Source: Pseudomonas viridiflava (GTDB lineage: Bacteria; Pseudomonadota; Gammaproteobacteria; Pseudomonadales; Pseudomonadaceae). From it: a DNA stretch of 64,000 nucleotides. A program made the translations under genes and the position numbers. The notes beneath the pieces are model-generated. The model saw only the letters and a list, made by a program, of their open reading frames with translations, had not been told where the DNA came from and did no database searches. The DNA lies in assembly GCF_900589395.1 (NCBI RefSeq), contig NZ_UUIS01000019.1, forward strand, positions 1 to 64,000, in the 5' to 3' direction. Shown piece after piece: positions 21,037-30,274 of the stretch. Positions within the stretch are counted from its first letter, which is position 1; every line of letters starts with the position of its first letter.

Positions 21037-22035
21037 TCAGTCCTCCGGTTGAACCTGTGACTTCTCGCGGTTTTTCGCACTGATGTGCCTGGCGCTCTTC
21101 TCCAGCACCAGGTACACCACCACCGCGAGCATCAAGGGCAACAGGAAATAGATGGCCCGGTAGCCAATCAATGCCGCCAGCAGCGTGCCTTTGGAAAACT
21201 GGTGCGCCAGCAAGGTGATGAACACCGTTTCAAGCACCCCCAGCCCGGCCGGGATGTGAGTGATGACGCCCGCGATGCTGCTGATCAGCAACACGCCCAG
21301 AATGGCCGGGTAGAAGGCTTTTTCCGGCAGCAACGTGAAGATCACCATGGCCATCAGCGACCAGTTCAACGCGCCCAGGCTGGCCTGCATCAACGCCTGG
21401 GTCAACGACGGCAGGTTCAGCTCCTGGCCACGAATCGTCCATGACCGGCGCTTGGAAAACCGGCACGCCAGCAAATAGGCCAGGCACACCACCAGCAAGG
21501 CCACGCCGATCAGTTGCAGGCTGCCGCTGCCGATGGACCACTCGGGGGGCAGTTTCAGAAAGCCCATGGAAAACACGAACCCGGCCAGCAGCATGTAGCC
21601 CAGCCAGTTGGTGATCAGGCTCAGGCTCAACACCCGTGTAATGGTCGGCACATCCAGCCCCAGCCGCGAGTACAGCCGATAACGCAGCGCGATGCCGCCG
21701 ACCCAGGAGCTGAGGTTGAGGTTGAAGGCGTAGCACACGAACGTCACCGGGATGATCTGCGCCACGCTGAGCTTATGCCGGGTGTAATAGCGCGCCAGGA
21801 TGTCGAAGCCGCAGTAGGTCAGGTAGCTGGCCGCCGCCACCAGTGCAGCGATCGCCAGGGTGCTGGCCTTGTAGGACTGCAGCGCCTTCTTGACCTCTTG
21901 CCAGTCGATGTTCTTGACCAGCATGAACAACAGCACCGGCACGGCAATGAAAAAAAACAGCTTGAGCAGGCGCTTGGCCCATACCCAGCGCGGCGAAGCC
22001 TGGCTGGACGCTTGTGTGGCGCTGGCCTCACTCAT
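21037..22035 (-). CDS. ybhN: YbhN-like integral membrane protein (LPG synthase TM / UPF0104 family)
   Basis: A 332-aa polytopic membrane protein of the lysylphosphatidylglycerol-synthase transmembrane family without the catalytic synthase domain. Eight or so hydrophobic segments are visible, with the conserved HIPAGLGVLETVF and FNLNLSSWVGGIALRYRLY stretches. Its ATG overlaps the clsB stop codon (ATGA at 22035-22032), so translation is probably coupled. The order ybhP-clsB-ybhN is the same as in E. coli. The biochemical role is unknown. Context suggests lipid transport or flipping connected with cardiolipin. Confidence 0.88.
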   Translation of the reverse strand: MSEASATQASSQASPRWVWAKRLLKLFFFIAVPVLLFMLVKNIDWQEVKKALQSYKASTLAIAALVAAASYLTYCGFDILARYYTRHKLSVAQIIPVTFVCYAFNLNLSSWVGGIALRYRLYSRLGLDVPTITRVLSLSLITNWLGYMLLAGFVFSMGFLKLPPEWSIGSGSLQLIGVALLVVCLAYLLACRFSKRRSWTIRGQELNLPSLTQALMQASLGALNWSLMAMVIFTLLPEKAFYPAILGVLLISSIAGVITHIPAGLGVLETVFITLLAHQFSKGTLLAALIGYRAIYFLLPLMLAVVVYLVLEKSARHISAKNREKSQVQPED

Positions 22036-23282
22036 GACGACTTCTCCTGGTTGGGCAGTTCCTGAACCGCATCCTGTTGCGCTTTGATGACTTTCGCCTC
22101 CGGCATGATGTCGGCCACCCGCAAGGGTTTCAGGCGCGGACCGTGAACCGGGAACAGACCGGCAATCGCCGGAAAATGCCGCAGGAAGTGAAAGCACAGG
22201 AAAATCATCGGCGCCCGCCACCATTGCCCGCGCGCCGCGCCCTTGAGCGTGATCGGCACACTGTGGGCGGCCGCCAGCTCCAGCAGGTGGTCCTGCAGGT
22301 GCTGGTTCAGCGCGGCATCGCGAATGAACAGGTTGGCCTCCAGGTTCAGCGCCAGGCTCAGCGGGTCCAGGTTGCTGGACCCCACGGTGGACCATTCATT
22401 GTCGATCAGCGCCACCTTGCCGTGCAGGGCGCGCTGTTTGTATTCATGGATCACCACGCCATCGCGCAGCAGGTAGGTGTAGGTCAGGCGCGAGCACACG
22501 CGCACGAATGGCATGTCCGGCTTGCCTTGCAAAATCAGGTTGACCTTGACGCCGCGCCGGGCGGCATTGCGCAACTCACGCAAAAAGCGGTAGCTGGGAA
22601 AGAAATAGGCGTTGGCCAGGGTAATGCGCGATCGGGCCTGGCGGATCGCATCGAGGTATTGCTCTTCGATGTCGGTGGTGTGCTGGCGGTTGTCGCGCTC
22701 TGCCAGCAGCATGCGCGCGGTGCCGGCACGCTCGAGCGTCAGCGGCACCGGCTTGAGCCCTTCGCGCACGGTCTGGCTGAGCATCTGCAAGGTGCTGCGG
22801 TGAATGTCGGCCAGGATCGGACCCCGCACCCGCACCGCGTAATCCTGCTTGGCGGTCAGCCCGGTGTCGGTCATGTGATCGACGCTGTAGTTGATGCCGC
22901 CAATGAACGCCTGCTCGCCATCGATCACCACCACCTTGCGGTGCAGGCGCCGGAACAGATTGGTGCGCATGCCCATCAGGCGCGGCTGCGGGTCGAACAG
23001 CTGAATCTGGATACCGGCATCGATCATCTGCTTGATGAATACCGAACTGAGGTCGCAGGTGCCGTAGTCGTCGACCGTCACCACCACCTGGGCGCCGTTG
23101 CGGGCGGCCTGGATCAGCGCTTTCTGCAGCGCCTCGCCCACCCGGTCTTCAAAAATGATGAACGTCTCTACCAGCACCTGCCGACGGGCCTGGCGCATCG
23201 CGTCGAACACGGCCGTGTAGAAATCCTCGCCATTGATCAGTAACTCCACCGAGTTACCGTCGCACCATCGTGCTTCACTCAT
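22032..23282 (-). CDS. clsB: Cardiolipin synthase B (phospholipase D family)
   Basis: ClsB joins phosphatidyl groups to make cardiolipin at the inner membrane. The 416-aa protein has the two HKD motifs of the phospholipase D superfamily: [20 protein letters not shown] at about residues 114-133, and [20 protein letters not shown] near 295. No membrane helices precede them, which is typical of ClsB rather than ClsA. The GGAGG ribosome site lies inside the 3' end of ybhP, and the start overlaps its stop codon by a few bases. It overlaps ybhN at the other end. Confidence 0.92.
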   Translation of the reverse strand: MSEARWCDGNSVELLINGEDFYTAVFDAMRQARRQVLVETFIIFEDRVGEALQKALIQAARNGAQVVVTVDDYGTCDLSSVFIKQMIDAGIQIQLFDPQPRLMGMRTNLFRRLHRKVVVIDGEQAFIGGINYSVDHMTDTGLTAKQDYAVRVRGPILADIHRSTLQMLSQTVREGLKPVPLTLERAGTARMLLAERDNRQHTTDIEEQYLDAIRQARSRITLANAYFFPSYRFLRELRNAARRGVKVNLILQGKPDMPFVRVCSRLTYTYLLRDGVVIHEYKQRALHGKVALIDNEWSTVGSSNLDPLSLALNLEANLFIRDAALNQHLQDHLLELAAAHSVPITLKGAARGQWWRAPMIFLCFHFLRHFPAIAGLFPVHGPRLKPLRVADIMPEAKVIKAQQDAVQELPNQEKSS

Positions 23283-24067
23283 AAAGTCACCTCCACCGCC
23301 AACGGTGCATGATCGGAAAGATGTGACCAGGGCCGGTTACTCAGCACTTTCGGTCGATGAGACGTGGCATTGGCCACGTAGATCCGGTCCAGGCGCAGCA
23401 AAGGCCAGCGGGCCGGAAAGCTCTTGGCCGGCGCGCCGGCATGACGCACGAACACTTCGTGCAGCCCGGTGCCTTCGAGCAAGGCATCGGCACGCTGGCG
23501 CCAGTCGTTGAAATCGCCGGCGACGATCACCGGCTCCCCTTCGGGCAGACGCCGGACCAGTTGCGCCAGCAGGCCGATCTGCTCCTCACGGTGTTTTTCG
23601 CGCAGGCCAAGGTGCACGCAGATGGCGTGCACATGGCCGCAGCCGGGCACATCCAGCACGCAATGCAACAGCCCGCGCTGTTCGGTGCCATGGATCGACA
23701 CATCAAGGTTTTCGTGGCGCACGATCGGGTATTTGGACAGCAGCGCGTTGCCATGGTCGCCATCGGGGTACACCGCGTTGCGCCCGTAGGCAAAATCGCT
23801 CCACATGCTGTCGGCCAGAAACTCGTATTGCGACAGGGTCGGCCAGCCCTTGACCCGACTGGCATGGCGCTGGTGCTCACCGTGCACTTCCTGGAGAAAC
23901 ACGATGTCGGCCGACACACTGCGCACCGCATCGCGCAACTCCGGGAGGATGAAGCGGCGATTGAGAAAGCCAAAGCCCATGTGCATGTTCATGCTCAGTA
24001 CATTGATCGAAAAGGCCGATACCGGCTGCGGATGGCCGACAGGCGTATTGGCTCGGGTCAAGAACAC
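23279..24067 (-). CDS. ybhP: YbhP-like endonuclease/exonuclease/phosphatase-fold protein
   Basis: A 262-aa EEP-superfamily protein. Catalytic segments are visible: LSMNMHMGF (Asn), [10 protein letters not shown] (Glu), [21 protein letters not shown] (Asp, Asn) and [13 protein letters not shown] (terminal Asp-His). The start is a GTG with AGGAG only 3 nt before it, so the true start could be a later codon. The fold begins near residue 20 in any case. It is first in the operon with clsB and ybhN. The substrate is unknown; a phospholipid headgroup phosphodiester is a reasonable guess from context. Confidence 0.88.
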   Translation of the reverse strand: MFLTRANTPVGHPQPVSAFSINVLSMNMHMGFGFLNRRFILPELRDAVRSVSADIVFLQEVHGEHQRHASRVKGWPTLSQYEFLADSMWSDFAYGRNAVYPDGDHGNALLSKYPIVRHENLDVSIHGTEQRGLLHCVLDVPGCGHVHAICVHLGLREKHREEQIGLLAQLVRRLPEGEPVIVAGDFNDWRQRADALLEGTGLHEVFVRHAGAPAKSFPARWPLLRLDRIYVANATSHRPKVLSNRPWSHLSDHAPLAVEVTL

Positions 24068-24268
24068 TTACTCCTTATTTCTTACGGCGGCGGGCGCCCC
24101 CATTATTCACAGCATATGAAGCCTGCCGATCGGCCAGGTTCCGTGCTCGATGGCCAATGAATACGGGACACCACTGGTCACTTGATGCTGAACTTTTCAA
24201 GCCTGCCAGGACTCTCCGGTGAACAGGTCGGCCTGAAGGCAGGCTTGTCAGCGATTGAGGGATCGATC

Positions 24269-24706
24269 ATGAAACGTGTCATCGCACTGACTGCCAGCCT
24301 GGGCTGTACGCTGGCGTGGGGCGAGGCCTGCGAGGTACGCACCGAGCAGGCCAGCGCCCAGGTACCGGTGGTGCAGACGCACATTTGCTATCAATACCAA
24401 GGCATGCCGCCGGGCTCGATCGACTGGTCGTGCAGCAACCAGGATCAGGGCGCCAGCCCCACCACCAAGAAAAAGGTCGCGCAGTGCCCCAGTGGCGCCC
24501 GCGCCTCCTGCACCGCCACCCTGACCGCCGAGTCGCTGAGCAATGAACGCTCGGCCAGCCGTGACCCCGAGCAGGACCCGCCGACCCTTCCCGAAGGCGC
24601 ACGCATCATCACGTGGTACTACGAAATCAGACAGCCGGATCAGATCCGCAAAGACTGCCGCAACAACAGCGGCACTTTTGACCTGCTTGAACAGGCCGGG
24701 CAATAA
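24269..24706 (+). CDS. Small exported protein of unknown function
   Basis: A 145-aa protein with a signal peptide (MKRVIALTASLGCTLAWG, cut near AWGEA). The mature part has five or more cysteines (EACEV, HICYQY, WSCSN, QCPSGARASC, KDCRN), consistent with periplasmic disulfides. GAGG lies 8 nt before the ATG; an upstream in-frame ATG at 24182 would bury the signal peptide. I do not recognise a family. It is followed 84 nt later by a cytochrome b561 gene on the same strand. Confidence 0.7.
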   Translation: MKRVIALTASLGCTLAWGEACEVRTEQASAQVPVVQTHICYQYQGMPPGSIDWSCSNQDQGASPTTKKKVAQCPSGARASCTATLTAESLSNERSASRDPEQDPPTLPEGARIITWYYEIRQPDQIRKDCRNNSGTFDLLEQAGQ

Positions 24707-24790
24707 CCCTGCAAGGGTCGGGCATGGCGATTGCTTGCAATTGGCCAGCGGTATCGTTAATGGCGTTTTACTGACCATAAGGATTCGGTT

Positions 24791-25330
24791 GTGACGCAAT
24801 TGCAGACCCAACGCTATTCCCGTAGGGCCCGGTGGCTGCACTGGGTCATGGCCGCCCTGGTGGTCCTGGCCTATTGCCTGATCCTGAGCCGCACCCAGTT
24901 CACCCGTGGCTCGGACTACCGTGTGCTGGTAGTCCAGAGCCACTACTGGACCGGCATCCTGTTGCTGGCCCTGGCCTTTTTCCGCCTGGCCGAGCGCCGC
25001 CGGCACACGCCGCCGGCCATCACCCCGCCGCTGCAAGGCGCCGTGCGCACCCTGGCTACCCTCAGCCATTACCTGATGTATGGCTTTCTGTTCGTCCAGC
25101 CGGTGCTGGGCCTGTTGACGGTGCTGGTGGAAAAGGGGTCGCTGCCGATCCTGTTTACCGACGCTGCCATTCCATGGCCGCTGCCGACGTCCGGGCGTAC
25201 CGCCGAATACTTCGAAGACCTGCACAAGCTGTTCGCCAGGCTGTTCTATTACGTGGCCGGCGTGCATGTGCTGGCGGCGCTGTGGCACCACTTCATCCGC
25301 AAGGACAATACGCTCAAGCGCATGCGGTGA
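24791..25330 (+). CDS. Cytochrome b561 family protein
   Basis: A 179-aa integral membrane di-haem cytochrome that passes electrons within the inner membrane. Four hydrophobic helices are visible. Histidines suited to haem binding occur in RWLHWVMAA (helix 1), QSHYWTGIL, LSHYLMYGF and AGVHVLAALWHHF (last helix). The start is GTG with AAGGAT at 6 nt. The family includes CybB-like proteins, and the physiological electron partner is not indicated. Confidence 0.9.
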   Translation: MTQLQTQRYSRRARWLHWVMAALVVLAYCLILSRTQFTRGSDYRVLVVQSHYWTGILLLALAFFRLAERRRHTPPAITPPLQGAVRTLATLSHYLMYGFLFVQPVLGLLTVLVEKGSLPILFTDAAIPWPLPTSGRTAEYFEDLHKLFARLFYYVAGVHVLAALWHHFIRKDNTLKRMR

Positions 25331-25355
25331 AGCCTGTGGGAATTTTCGACACATA

Positions 25356-25394
25356 CAGGCGCGCCATCAACCCTGCAGGCTATGATGGCGCCTG
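25356..25394. repeat. Inverted repeat between the cytochrome b561 and 721-aa genes
   Basis: CAGGCGCGCCATCA (25356-25369) and TGATGGCGCCTG (25383-25394) are complementary apart from a 2-nt bulge. A T-rich tract follows near 25409, so it could serve as a terminator for the b561 gene. Confidence 0.45.
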
Positions 25395-25439
25395 CCTGTT
25401 GCACCTCTTTTTATCTGCCTTTGAATTCAAGGACATTTC

Positions 25440-27605
25440 ATGCGCATGCGGTTGTTGACTGCCCTGATTGCCAGCTCTGCCTTCGCCACCGGCGCCTACG
25501 CCAGCGGCGATGATTCATGCTACCCGCGCTGGTCGATGCTCAAGGAAGATCTGTCGATCTGCAGCAGCCTGGCGTTTCTCAGCCCAGGCAATGACAGCCA
25601 GGTGAACCTGCGCCTGCTGCTGGCCGACAAGGGCACACTGGCGCTCAAGCCACAGCCGCTCAATGCAACCGACCTTGAGCAAGGCTATGGCCCGGTGCCC
25701 TTTGCCGCCTCGCGACTCCAGCCGGCGGCAATGCCTGCCGACCCCGCTGCGGCCGAGCGCCCTGCGCCATTGGCCGCCCCCTTGCAGCGCCTGGGCCTGA
25801 GCGTGCCGCAAGAGACGGCCGGCGCCAATCTTCTACACGGCGAAGGCAGCCGCTGTCGCAGCAATGATCAAGACAGCGCCGCCTTGTTCATCAATCAGTT
25901 GCTCGACAGCACCGACATCGCCGACAGCGAGCGCAAGGCGCTGGCCGAAAGTCGCCTGCAGATCCTGGGCGCCTGCAGCTGGACGCCCGAGCAACAGGCC
26001 AGCCTGATCCCGGCGCAACTGTCATCCCCCACCGCCCAGGCGTTTGCGACCTACTTGCGCGCGGCCACCGATTTCTACAGTTCACGCTTCACCGAGGCCG
26101 CCCAGGGGTTTGCCAGCCTGGCCGACAGCAACCAGCCCTGGCTGCAACAGACGGCCGCCTACATGAGCGCACGCACGGCCCTGAACCATGTGCAGGAAAC
26201 GGCCTTCAACGAATACAGCGAGCTTGACCCTGCCCGCGTGGACAAAACCCTGCTGCAGCAGGCCGAGCAAGGCTTTAACCGCTACCTGGGCACCTGGCCT
26301 GACGGCGCGTATGCGACCTCGGCCAAGGGGCTGCTGCGACGCGTGCACTGGCTGGGCGGCAACTACAGCGCCCTGGCCGACGATTACGCCTGGCAACTGG
26401 CCCAGCGCGATGATCAACGCCGCAACCTGAGCCTTGATGAGCTGGTCAATGAAGCCGATATCAAGCTGCTGATGCACAGCACCGGGCCCTTGCAGGACCC
26501 GATGCTGATGGCCGTCAGGGACCTGATGAACATGCGCCAGGAAGCCGCCGCCCCTCTGAGCCTGGCCGACCTGCAGGCGCAGCGCGGCGCGTTTGCCGAC
26601 CACCCGGACCTGTACGAGTACCTGCTGGCGGCCCATGCGCTGTATCGCCAGGACGACCCTGGACAGGCGTTGCAACACCTGCCCGAAGCGCCTGCATCGG
26701 GCGAGCGTCTGGACTACCTGGGCTTGAGCCGGCACACCCTGCGCGGTCTGGCGCTAGAGGCGCGCCAGGACTGGAAAGGCGCGCAGTCGCTCTGGCTGAG
26801 CCTGCTGCCCCAGGCTCAGGCGCCATTGCAGCGCGAACAGCTGGAACTGGCGCTGGCCATGAGTTTTGAACGCGACGAACAACTGGCGCGGGTCTTTGCC
26901 AGCGACTCACCGATTCAATCGCGCCAGGTGCGCAACATTCTGCTCAGCCATGTGGCGGACGCCGACCTGCTGCGCCAGCAGGCCAGCCAGGGCCTGGATG
27001 ACAGCGAACGCAACCTGGCGCTGTTTGTCCTGCTGTACAAGGACCTGATGCGCGGCCGGTACGCCGACTTTGCCGAGGATTTCAAGCGCCTGCCCACGCC
27101 CTTGCCCGAAGAAAAGCTTGGCTACGCCCTGGGCTACACCTACATTGCCGGCCCTTCGCTGGCGTTGTTCCAGTGGCAGGGCGACAAGGCCGAGTCGGGC
27201 TACACGTGCCCGGCCATCGCCCAGACAGCTGCGGCGCTGCAAGCCAATGGCAAAGACCCGCGTGCACTCAACTGCCTGGGCGAGTTCATCCTGCGCAACC
27301 GGCTCGACGGCATGCCACTGGACCTGCGTCGTGACGCCGACACATTGGGCGGCAGTGCGCCAGGCTTCAGCGGCACGGTGTTCTCACGGCTGGATGGCTA
27401 TCGCCAGGTCATCGCCAACCCCAAGGCGGCGGCCGACGACAAGGCCTACGCGCTGTTTCGGGCCATCAACTGCTATGCCTCGGCCGGCTATAACGGCTGC
27501 GGGGGCCAGGATGTCGAACCTGCCGTGCGCAAGGCCTGGTTCCGGCAGCTGAAAAGCACCTACGCCACTACGCAGTGGGGCAAGACCCTGAAGTATTACT
27601 GGTGA
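25440..27605 (+). CDS. Large exported protein of unknown function (TPR-like)
   Basis: A 721-aa exported protein with a signal peptide (MRMRLLTALIASSAFATGAYA). After a low-complexity Ala/Pro region (about residues 85-130), the sequence is mostly amphipathic helices with recurring A-x-Y/F patterns (FYSSRFTEAAQGFASLADS, ARTALNHVQETAFNEYSE, GYALGYTYIAG), suggestive of TPR/Sel1-like repeats. I recall similar Pseudomonas proteins labelled as assembly-lipoprotein-like, but there is no lipobox. AAGGAC precedes the first ATG. Its stop codon overlaps the GTG start of the DUF3142 gene, which implies coupled translation and a shared role. Confidence 0.8.
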   Translation: MRMRLLTALIASSAFATGAYASGDDSCYPRWSMLKEDLSICSSLAFLSPGNDSQVNLRLLLADKGTLALKPQPLNATDLEQGYGPVPFAASRLQPAAMPADPAAAERPAPLAAPLQRLGLSVPQETAGANLLHGEGSRCRSNDQDSAALFINQLLDSTDIADSERKALAESRLQILGACSWTPEQQASLIPAQLSSPTAQAFATYLRAATDFYSSRFTEAAQGFASLADSNQPWLQQTAAYMSARTALNHVQETAFNEYSELDPARVDKTLLQQAEQGFNRYLGTWPDGAYATSAKGLLRRVHWLGGNYSALADDYAWQLAQRDDQRRNLSLDELVNEADIKLLMHSTGPLQDPMLMAVRDLMNMRQEAAAPLSLADLQAQRGAFADHPDLYEYLLAAHALYRQDDPGQALQHLPEAPASGERLDYLGLSRHTLRGLALEARQDWKGAQSLWLSLLPQAQAPLQREQLELALAMSFERDEQLARVFASDSPIQSRQVRNILLSHVADADLLRQQASQGLDDSERNLALFVLLYKDLMRGRYADFAEDFKRLPTPLPEEKLGYALGYTYIAGPSLALFQWQGDKAESGYTCPAIAQTAAALQANGKDPRALNCLGEFILRNRLDGMPLDLRRDADTLGGSAPGFSGTVFSRLDGYRQVIANPKAAADDKAYALFRAINCYASAGYNGCGGQDVEPAVRKAWFRQLKSTYATTQWGKTLKYYW

Positions 27606-28318
27606 AGCCGCCCGCATCCTGGCGCTGGCTGGCCCTGCTCGGCCTGCTGGGCGCCCTGCCCGCGCAGGCCAGCGTCGACGCCCGTGACTACGATGCGTTC
27701 TGGCTGTGGGGCGGTGTCGCCTCCCAGCCGGTGCTGGCACAGGCGCGCACGCTGTATGTGCTGCAAGGGCAGATCAGCCAGTCGCGCCGCGATCCGCAGG
27801 TGCGCTTCGTGGCCCAGGGCCCAAGCGTGGCGCGCCTGCCGCAGGAGCAGCTCTGGGTGGTGTACCGCGCCCACACCCTGCGCTGGCCCGATTCGGTGTA
27901 CCGCCAGTTGTTCGGCCAGGTGGAACGCTGGCGCCAGGCCGGTAACCGAGTGGTGGGCATCCAGATCGACTTCGACGCCCGCACCCGCTACCTGGACGAA
28001 TACGTGGCGTTCCTGCGTGACCTGCGCCAGCGCCTGCCAACCGGCTATCGACTGAGCATCACCGGCCTGATGGACTGGAGCAGCAACGCCGACGCCAGTA
28101 CCATCGGCCAGCTCAAGGGTGTGGTCGACGAAGTGGTGGTGCAGACCTACCAGGGCCGCCACAGCATTCCCGACTACGGCGCCTACCTCCCACGCCTGAG
28201 CCAGATAGGCCTGCCGTTCAAGATCGGCCTGATCCAGGGCGGCCAGTGGCAAGCCCCCGATTACCTGCAAGACAGCCCGGGGTTCGAGGGCTATGTGGTG
28301 TTCCTGCAGAACCGCTGA
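27602..28318 (+). CDS. DUF3142-containing exported protein
   Basis: A 238-aa protein starting at a GTG that overlaps the previous stop (GTGA at 27602-27605). Residues 1-25 are a signal peptide (WLALLGLLGALPAQA). The remainder shows the DUF3142 pattern: YDAFWLWGG, VVGIQIDFDART, and LKGVVDEVVVQTYQGR. The D-x-D and Q-T-Y segments at the ends of predicted strands suggest a TIM-barrel glycosidase-like fold, but no activity is known. Translational coupling with the 721-aa exported protein is the strongest functional clue. Confidence 0.82.
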   Translation: MKPPASWRWLALLGLLGALPAQASVDARDYDAFWLWGGVASQPVLAQARTLYVLQGQISQSRRDPQVRFVAQGPSVARLPQEQLWVVYRAHTLRWPDSVYRQLFGQVERWRQAGNRVVGIQIDFDARTRYLDEYVAFLRDLRQRLPTGYRLSITGLMDWSSNADASTIGQLKGVVDEVVVQTYQGRHSIPDYGAYLPRLSQIGLPFKIGLIQGGQWQAPDYLQDSPGFEGYVVFLQNR

Positions 28319-28370
28319 TCCGCGAAAAGCGTTTTTTTGCTTAACCGCATGAAAAAGCTGAAAAAAAGAT

Positions 28371-28399
28371 TTGCATTGGCAAGGACCTTCGACTAAATT
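28371..28399 (+). promoter_or_regulatory. tRNA-Ser promoter
   Basis: TTGCAT (28371-28376), a 17-nt spacer and TAAATT (28394-28399) form a recognisable sigma-70 promoter. The GC-rich stretch GCGCGCC follows directly, as expected for the discriminator of stringently controlled stable-RNA promoters. Confidence 0.65.
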
Positions 28400-28437
28400 A
28401 GCGCGCCTCGGCAGACACAACATGTGACGCGAGATAC

Positions 28438-28527
28438 GGTGAGATGTCCGAGTGGTTTAAGGAGCACGCCTGGAAAGTGTGTATACGAGAAATCGTATCG
28501 AGGGTTCGAATCCCTCTTTCACCGCCA
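28438..28527 (+). tRNA. tRNA-Ser (anticodon GGA)
   Basis: A 90-nt class II tRNA with encoded CCA. The acceptor stem GGTGAGA pairs with TTTCACC. The anticodon loop in GCCTGGAAAGTG gives GGA, reading UCC and UCU serine codons. A long variable arm (about 28480-28500) and the T-loop GGTTCGAATCC are present. The next protein-like reading frame across it is an artefact. Confidence 0.96.
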
Positions 28528-28542
28528 TATTCGATACAAGCT

Positions 28543-28585
28543 AAAGCCCTGACCTTCCCAGTGAACGTCGGGGCTTTTTCTTTTC
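28543..28585 (+). terminator. Rho-independent terminator of tRNA-Ser
   Basis: AAAGCCC (28543-28549) pairs with GGGCTTT (28571-28577), extended by partly paired TGAC/GTCG. It is followed by TTCTTTT. Position just after the tRNA fits transcription termination. Confidence 0.85.
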
Positions 28586-28915
28586 CGGTCTGTTTGTCCA
28601 GGGCAAATTCAGGGCAAGGAAGGCAATTACCAGGCCGCGCCAGACCCCCACACGCCCTTGCCCGTCATGATTATCCCCAGTGCGATATCAATGAAACGCG
28701 TTCAAACCTTCCAAGCCCTTTATCCTTGCCCGGTTTGATAGCGCCTTCTCGACAGGCACCGCCGCCGACAACGTGTTGTTGTGCGCCCAACACCGGACAA
28801 CGCACCTCGAAGCCATTGCCCTCAAGGTAATAACTGAGCCCACGCTTCACGGCGAGGTTGAGTTCATATTCCAGTTCCAGCGAATCAACGCATGGGCCCA
28901 TGGCGCGCCGAAAGA

Positions 28916-28931
28916 CTGTATGAATACACAA
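28916..28931. promoter_or_regulatory. LexA-like SOS box
   Basis: CTGTATGAATACACAA fits the LexA site CTGT-N8-ACAG with one mismatch at the last base. It lies about 62 bp before the SRAP gene, whose relatives are linked to the SOS response. One mismatch is tolerated by many sites, but chance occurrence is possible. Confidence 0.5.
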
Positions 28932-28993
28932 CCAACTATCACATCCGGTCGTGGTCAATGTGCAATGTAGAACATACCCACCGGGGGCCGGGC

Positions 28994-29710
28994 ATGTGCG
29001 GACGCTACTCGATCTACGAAAGCATGGACCATTACCTGCGCCAGCTGGGCTTGGACCTGGCAGTGATCAATGGCTATGACCATGAGCCTGTCAACCGGTA
29101 TAACGTGGCGCCGACGACGCGTGTCGAGTTGATAAGACCTGCCAACGGTGGTGTGCGTGTGGACAAGGTCAAATGGGGCTGGGCGCCGCACTGGGCGAAA
29201 GGAAAGCGCCCGGATTCGATCAATGCCCGGGCCGACACGTTGCTGGAAGGGAAATTCTGGAAGGGCGTGTGGCCGCACGGGCGAGCCCTGGCGCCGGCCA
29301 ATGGCTGGTTCGAGTGGGTCAAGGATCCGCACGACCCGAAGAAAAAACAGCCCTTCTACATCACCAGCCAGGATGGCCAGCCGCTTTACTTCGCCGCGCT
29401 GGCGCAGGTGCACACGGACATCGCGCCGCACGAGCGCGACGGCTTCGTGATCGTTACCGCTGCGGCAGACCAGGGCCTGATCGACATCCATGACCGCAAG
29501 CCGCTGACACTGTCACCCGAGCTTGCCCGGGAATGGCTGGACCCGCACACCTCGACAGCACGTGCGGCAGAGATCGTGCAATCCGGATGCCGGCCGGCAG
29601 GGGACTTCAAGTGGTATGCCGTTGCAAAAACCGTCGGTAACGTACGAAACCAAGGCAAGCTCCTCATCCAGCCCGTTGCACTCGACGGTCCAGAGGCTTG
29701 CAGACCATGA
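28994..29710 (+). CDS. SRAP-domain protein (YedK/HMCES-like abasic-site shield)
   Basis: SRAP proteins covalently bind abasic sites in single-stranded DNA through the N-terminal cysteine and prevent strand breakage. The 238-aa protein starts MCGRYSIYES, so Cys2 becomes the N-terminal nucleophile after Met removal. That fixes the start at 28994 rather than an upstream ATG. Further catalytic segments are visible: RYNVAPT, WGWAPHW, NARADT, GRALAPANGWFEW (conserved Glu) and the histidine-containing IDIHDRKPLTL. A LexA-like box lies upstream. A 115-aa gene follows 12 nt later. Confidence 0.93.
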   Translation: MCGRYSIYESMDHYLRQLGLDLAVINGYDHEPVNRYNVAPTTRVELIRPANGGVRVDKVKWGWAPHWAKGKRPDSINARADTLLEGKFWKGVWPHGRALAPANGWFEWVKDPHDPKKKQPFYITSQDGQPLYFAALAQVHTDIAPHERDGFVIVTAAADQGLIDIHDRKPLTLSPELAREWLDPHTSTARAAEIVQSGCRPAGDFKWYAVAKTVGNVRNQGKLLIQPVALDGPEACRP

Positions 29711-29722
29711 CGGGCAATCGCC

Positions 29723-30070
29723 ATGAATGATCAGAAATTTGTAAATGCCATTTACGCCGAGCTGTTCGAGCACAATTTCCTGCATTACAAGGAGGCGCTC
29801 ACCCGGCCGGTCGATGAGCAGCAGGACGCTTTCGCCCGGGCCCGCAATGCGCTCGCTTCGTTGAGCGATGCGCAAAAAATGCACGTCATCGATTTTTTCA
29901 AGGTCGTCATGGCCGACAGTGCCAGTGTCCTGCTGGGCGTACTGGATGGCGTGCACTTCCCCAACGACCTCAACGGTGACATTGTGCTGAGTCTTGATGG
30001 TGAGCCGATTCAGGGCGATCTGCAGGACAGGTTCATCGACAAGGCGCAACAGGACGATGTCTACGGCTGA
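29723..30070 (+). CDS. Small protein of unknown function downstream of SRAP
   Basis: A 115-aa acidic, mainly helical soluble protein (starts MNDQKFVNAIYAELFEHN, ends DKAQQDDVYG). It has no signal peptide, cysteine motif or recognised domain. It follows the SRAP gene by only 12 nt on the same strand, so it may share its mRNA and SOS link. The ribosome site is weak (AATCGCC). I cannot name a family. Confidence 0.65.
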   Translation: MNDQKFVNAIYAELFEHNFLHYKEALTRPVDEQQDAFARARNALASLSDAQKMHVIDFFKVVMADSASVLLGVLDGVHFPNDLNGDIVLSLDGEPIQGDLQDRFIDKAQQDDVYG

Positions 30071-30274
30071 TACGTCCGCCGGACAGTGTCCGGGCACTAC
30101 ATTTGCAGGGCCGGGCCAGAACCGGCGAGCGATCCTCGCTGTCAGACCAGACGCCGCGATGCCTGATGGCAGCTGTGATGGCAAAGGCAACGACGCACGA
30201 TGACAGGTGACACGCACACTCCCTGCCGGTCCGGATGATGGCCATGGCCTCATCGACCGGTTCCTTTCTTGATC

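Larger units (their letters stand above)
28528..28993. other. Gap after tRNA-Ser without a convincing gene
   Basis: After the tRNA terminator this stretch has a tandem CAGGGCAA pair (28599-28606, 28610-28617) and a 95-codon minus-strand reading frame (28671-28958) with no recognisable features. The 3' ends of serine tRNAs are common integration sites, but I see no duplicated tRNA end and no integrase, so any past insertion is unproven. The LexA-like box near its right end belongs to the SRAP gene. Confidence 0.5.

Noticed and set aside
28444..28830. Protein-like reading frame beginning inside tRNA-Ser
   Set aside because: Its first third is the tRNA sequence itself and it has no ribosome site; it is an artefact of the structured RNA gene.
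28671..28958. 95-codon minus-strand frame after tRNA-Ser
   Set aside because: No ribosome site or recognisable domain, and its left half is low complexity. It could be a degenerate remnant but cannot be supported as a gene.
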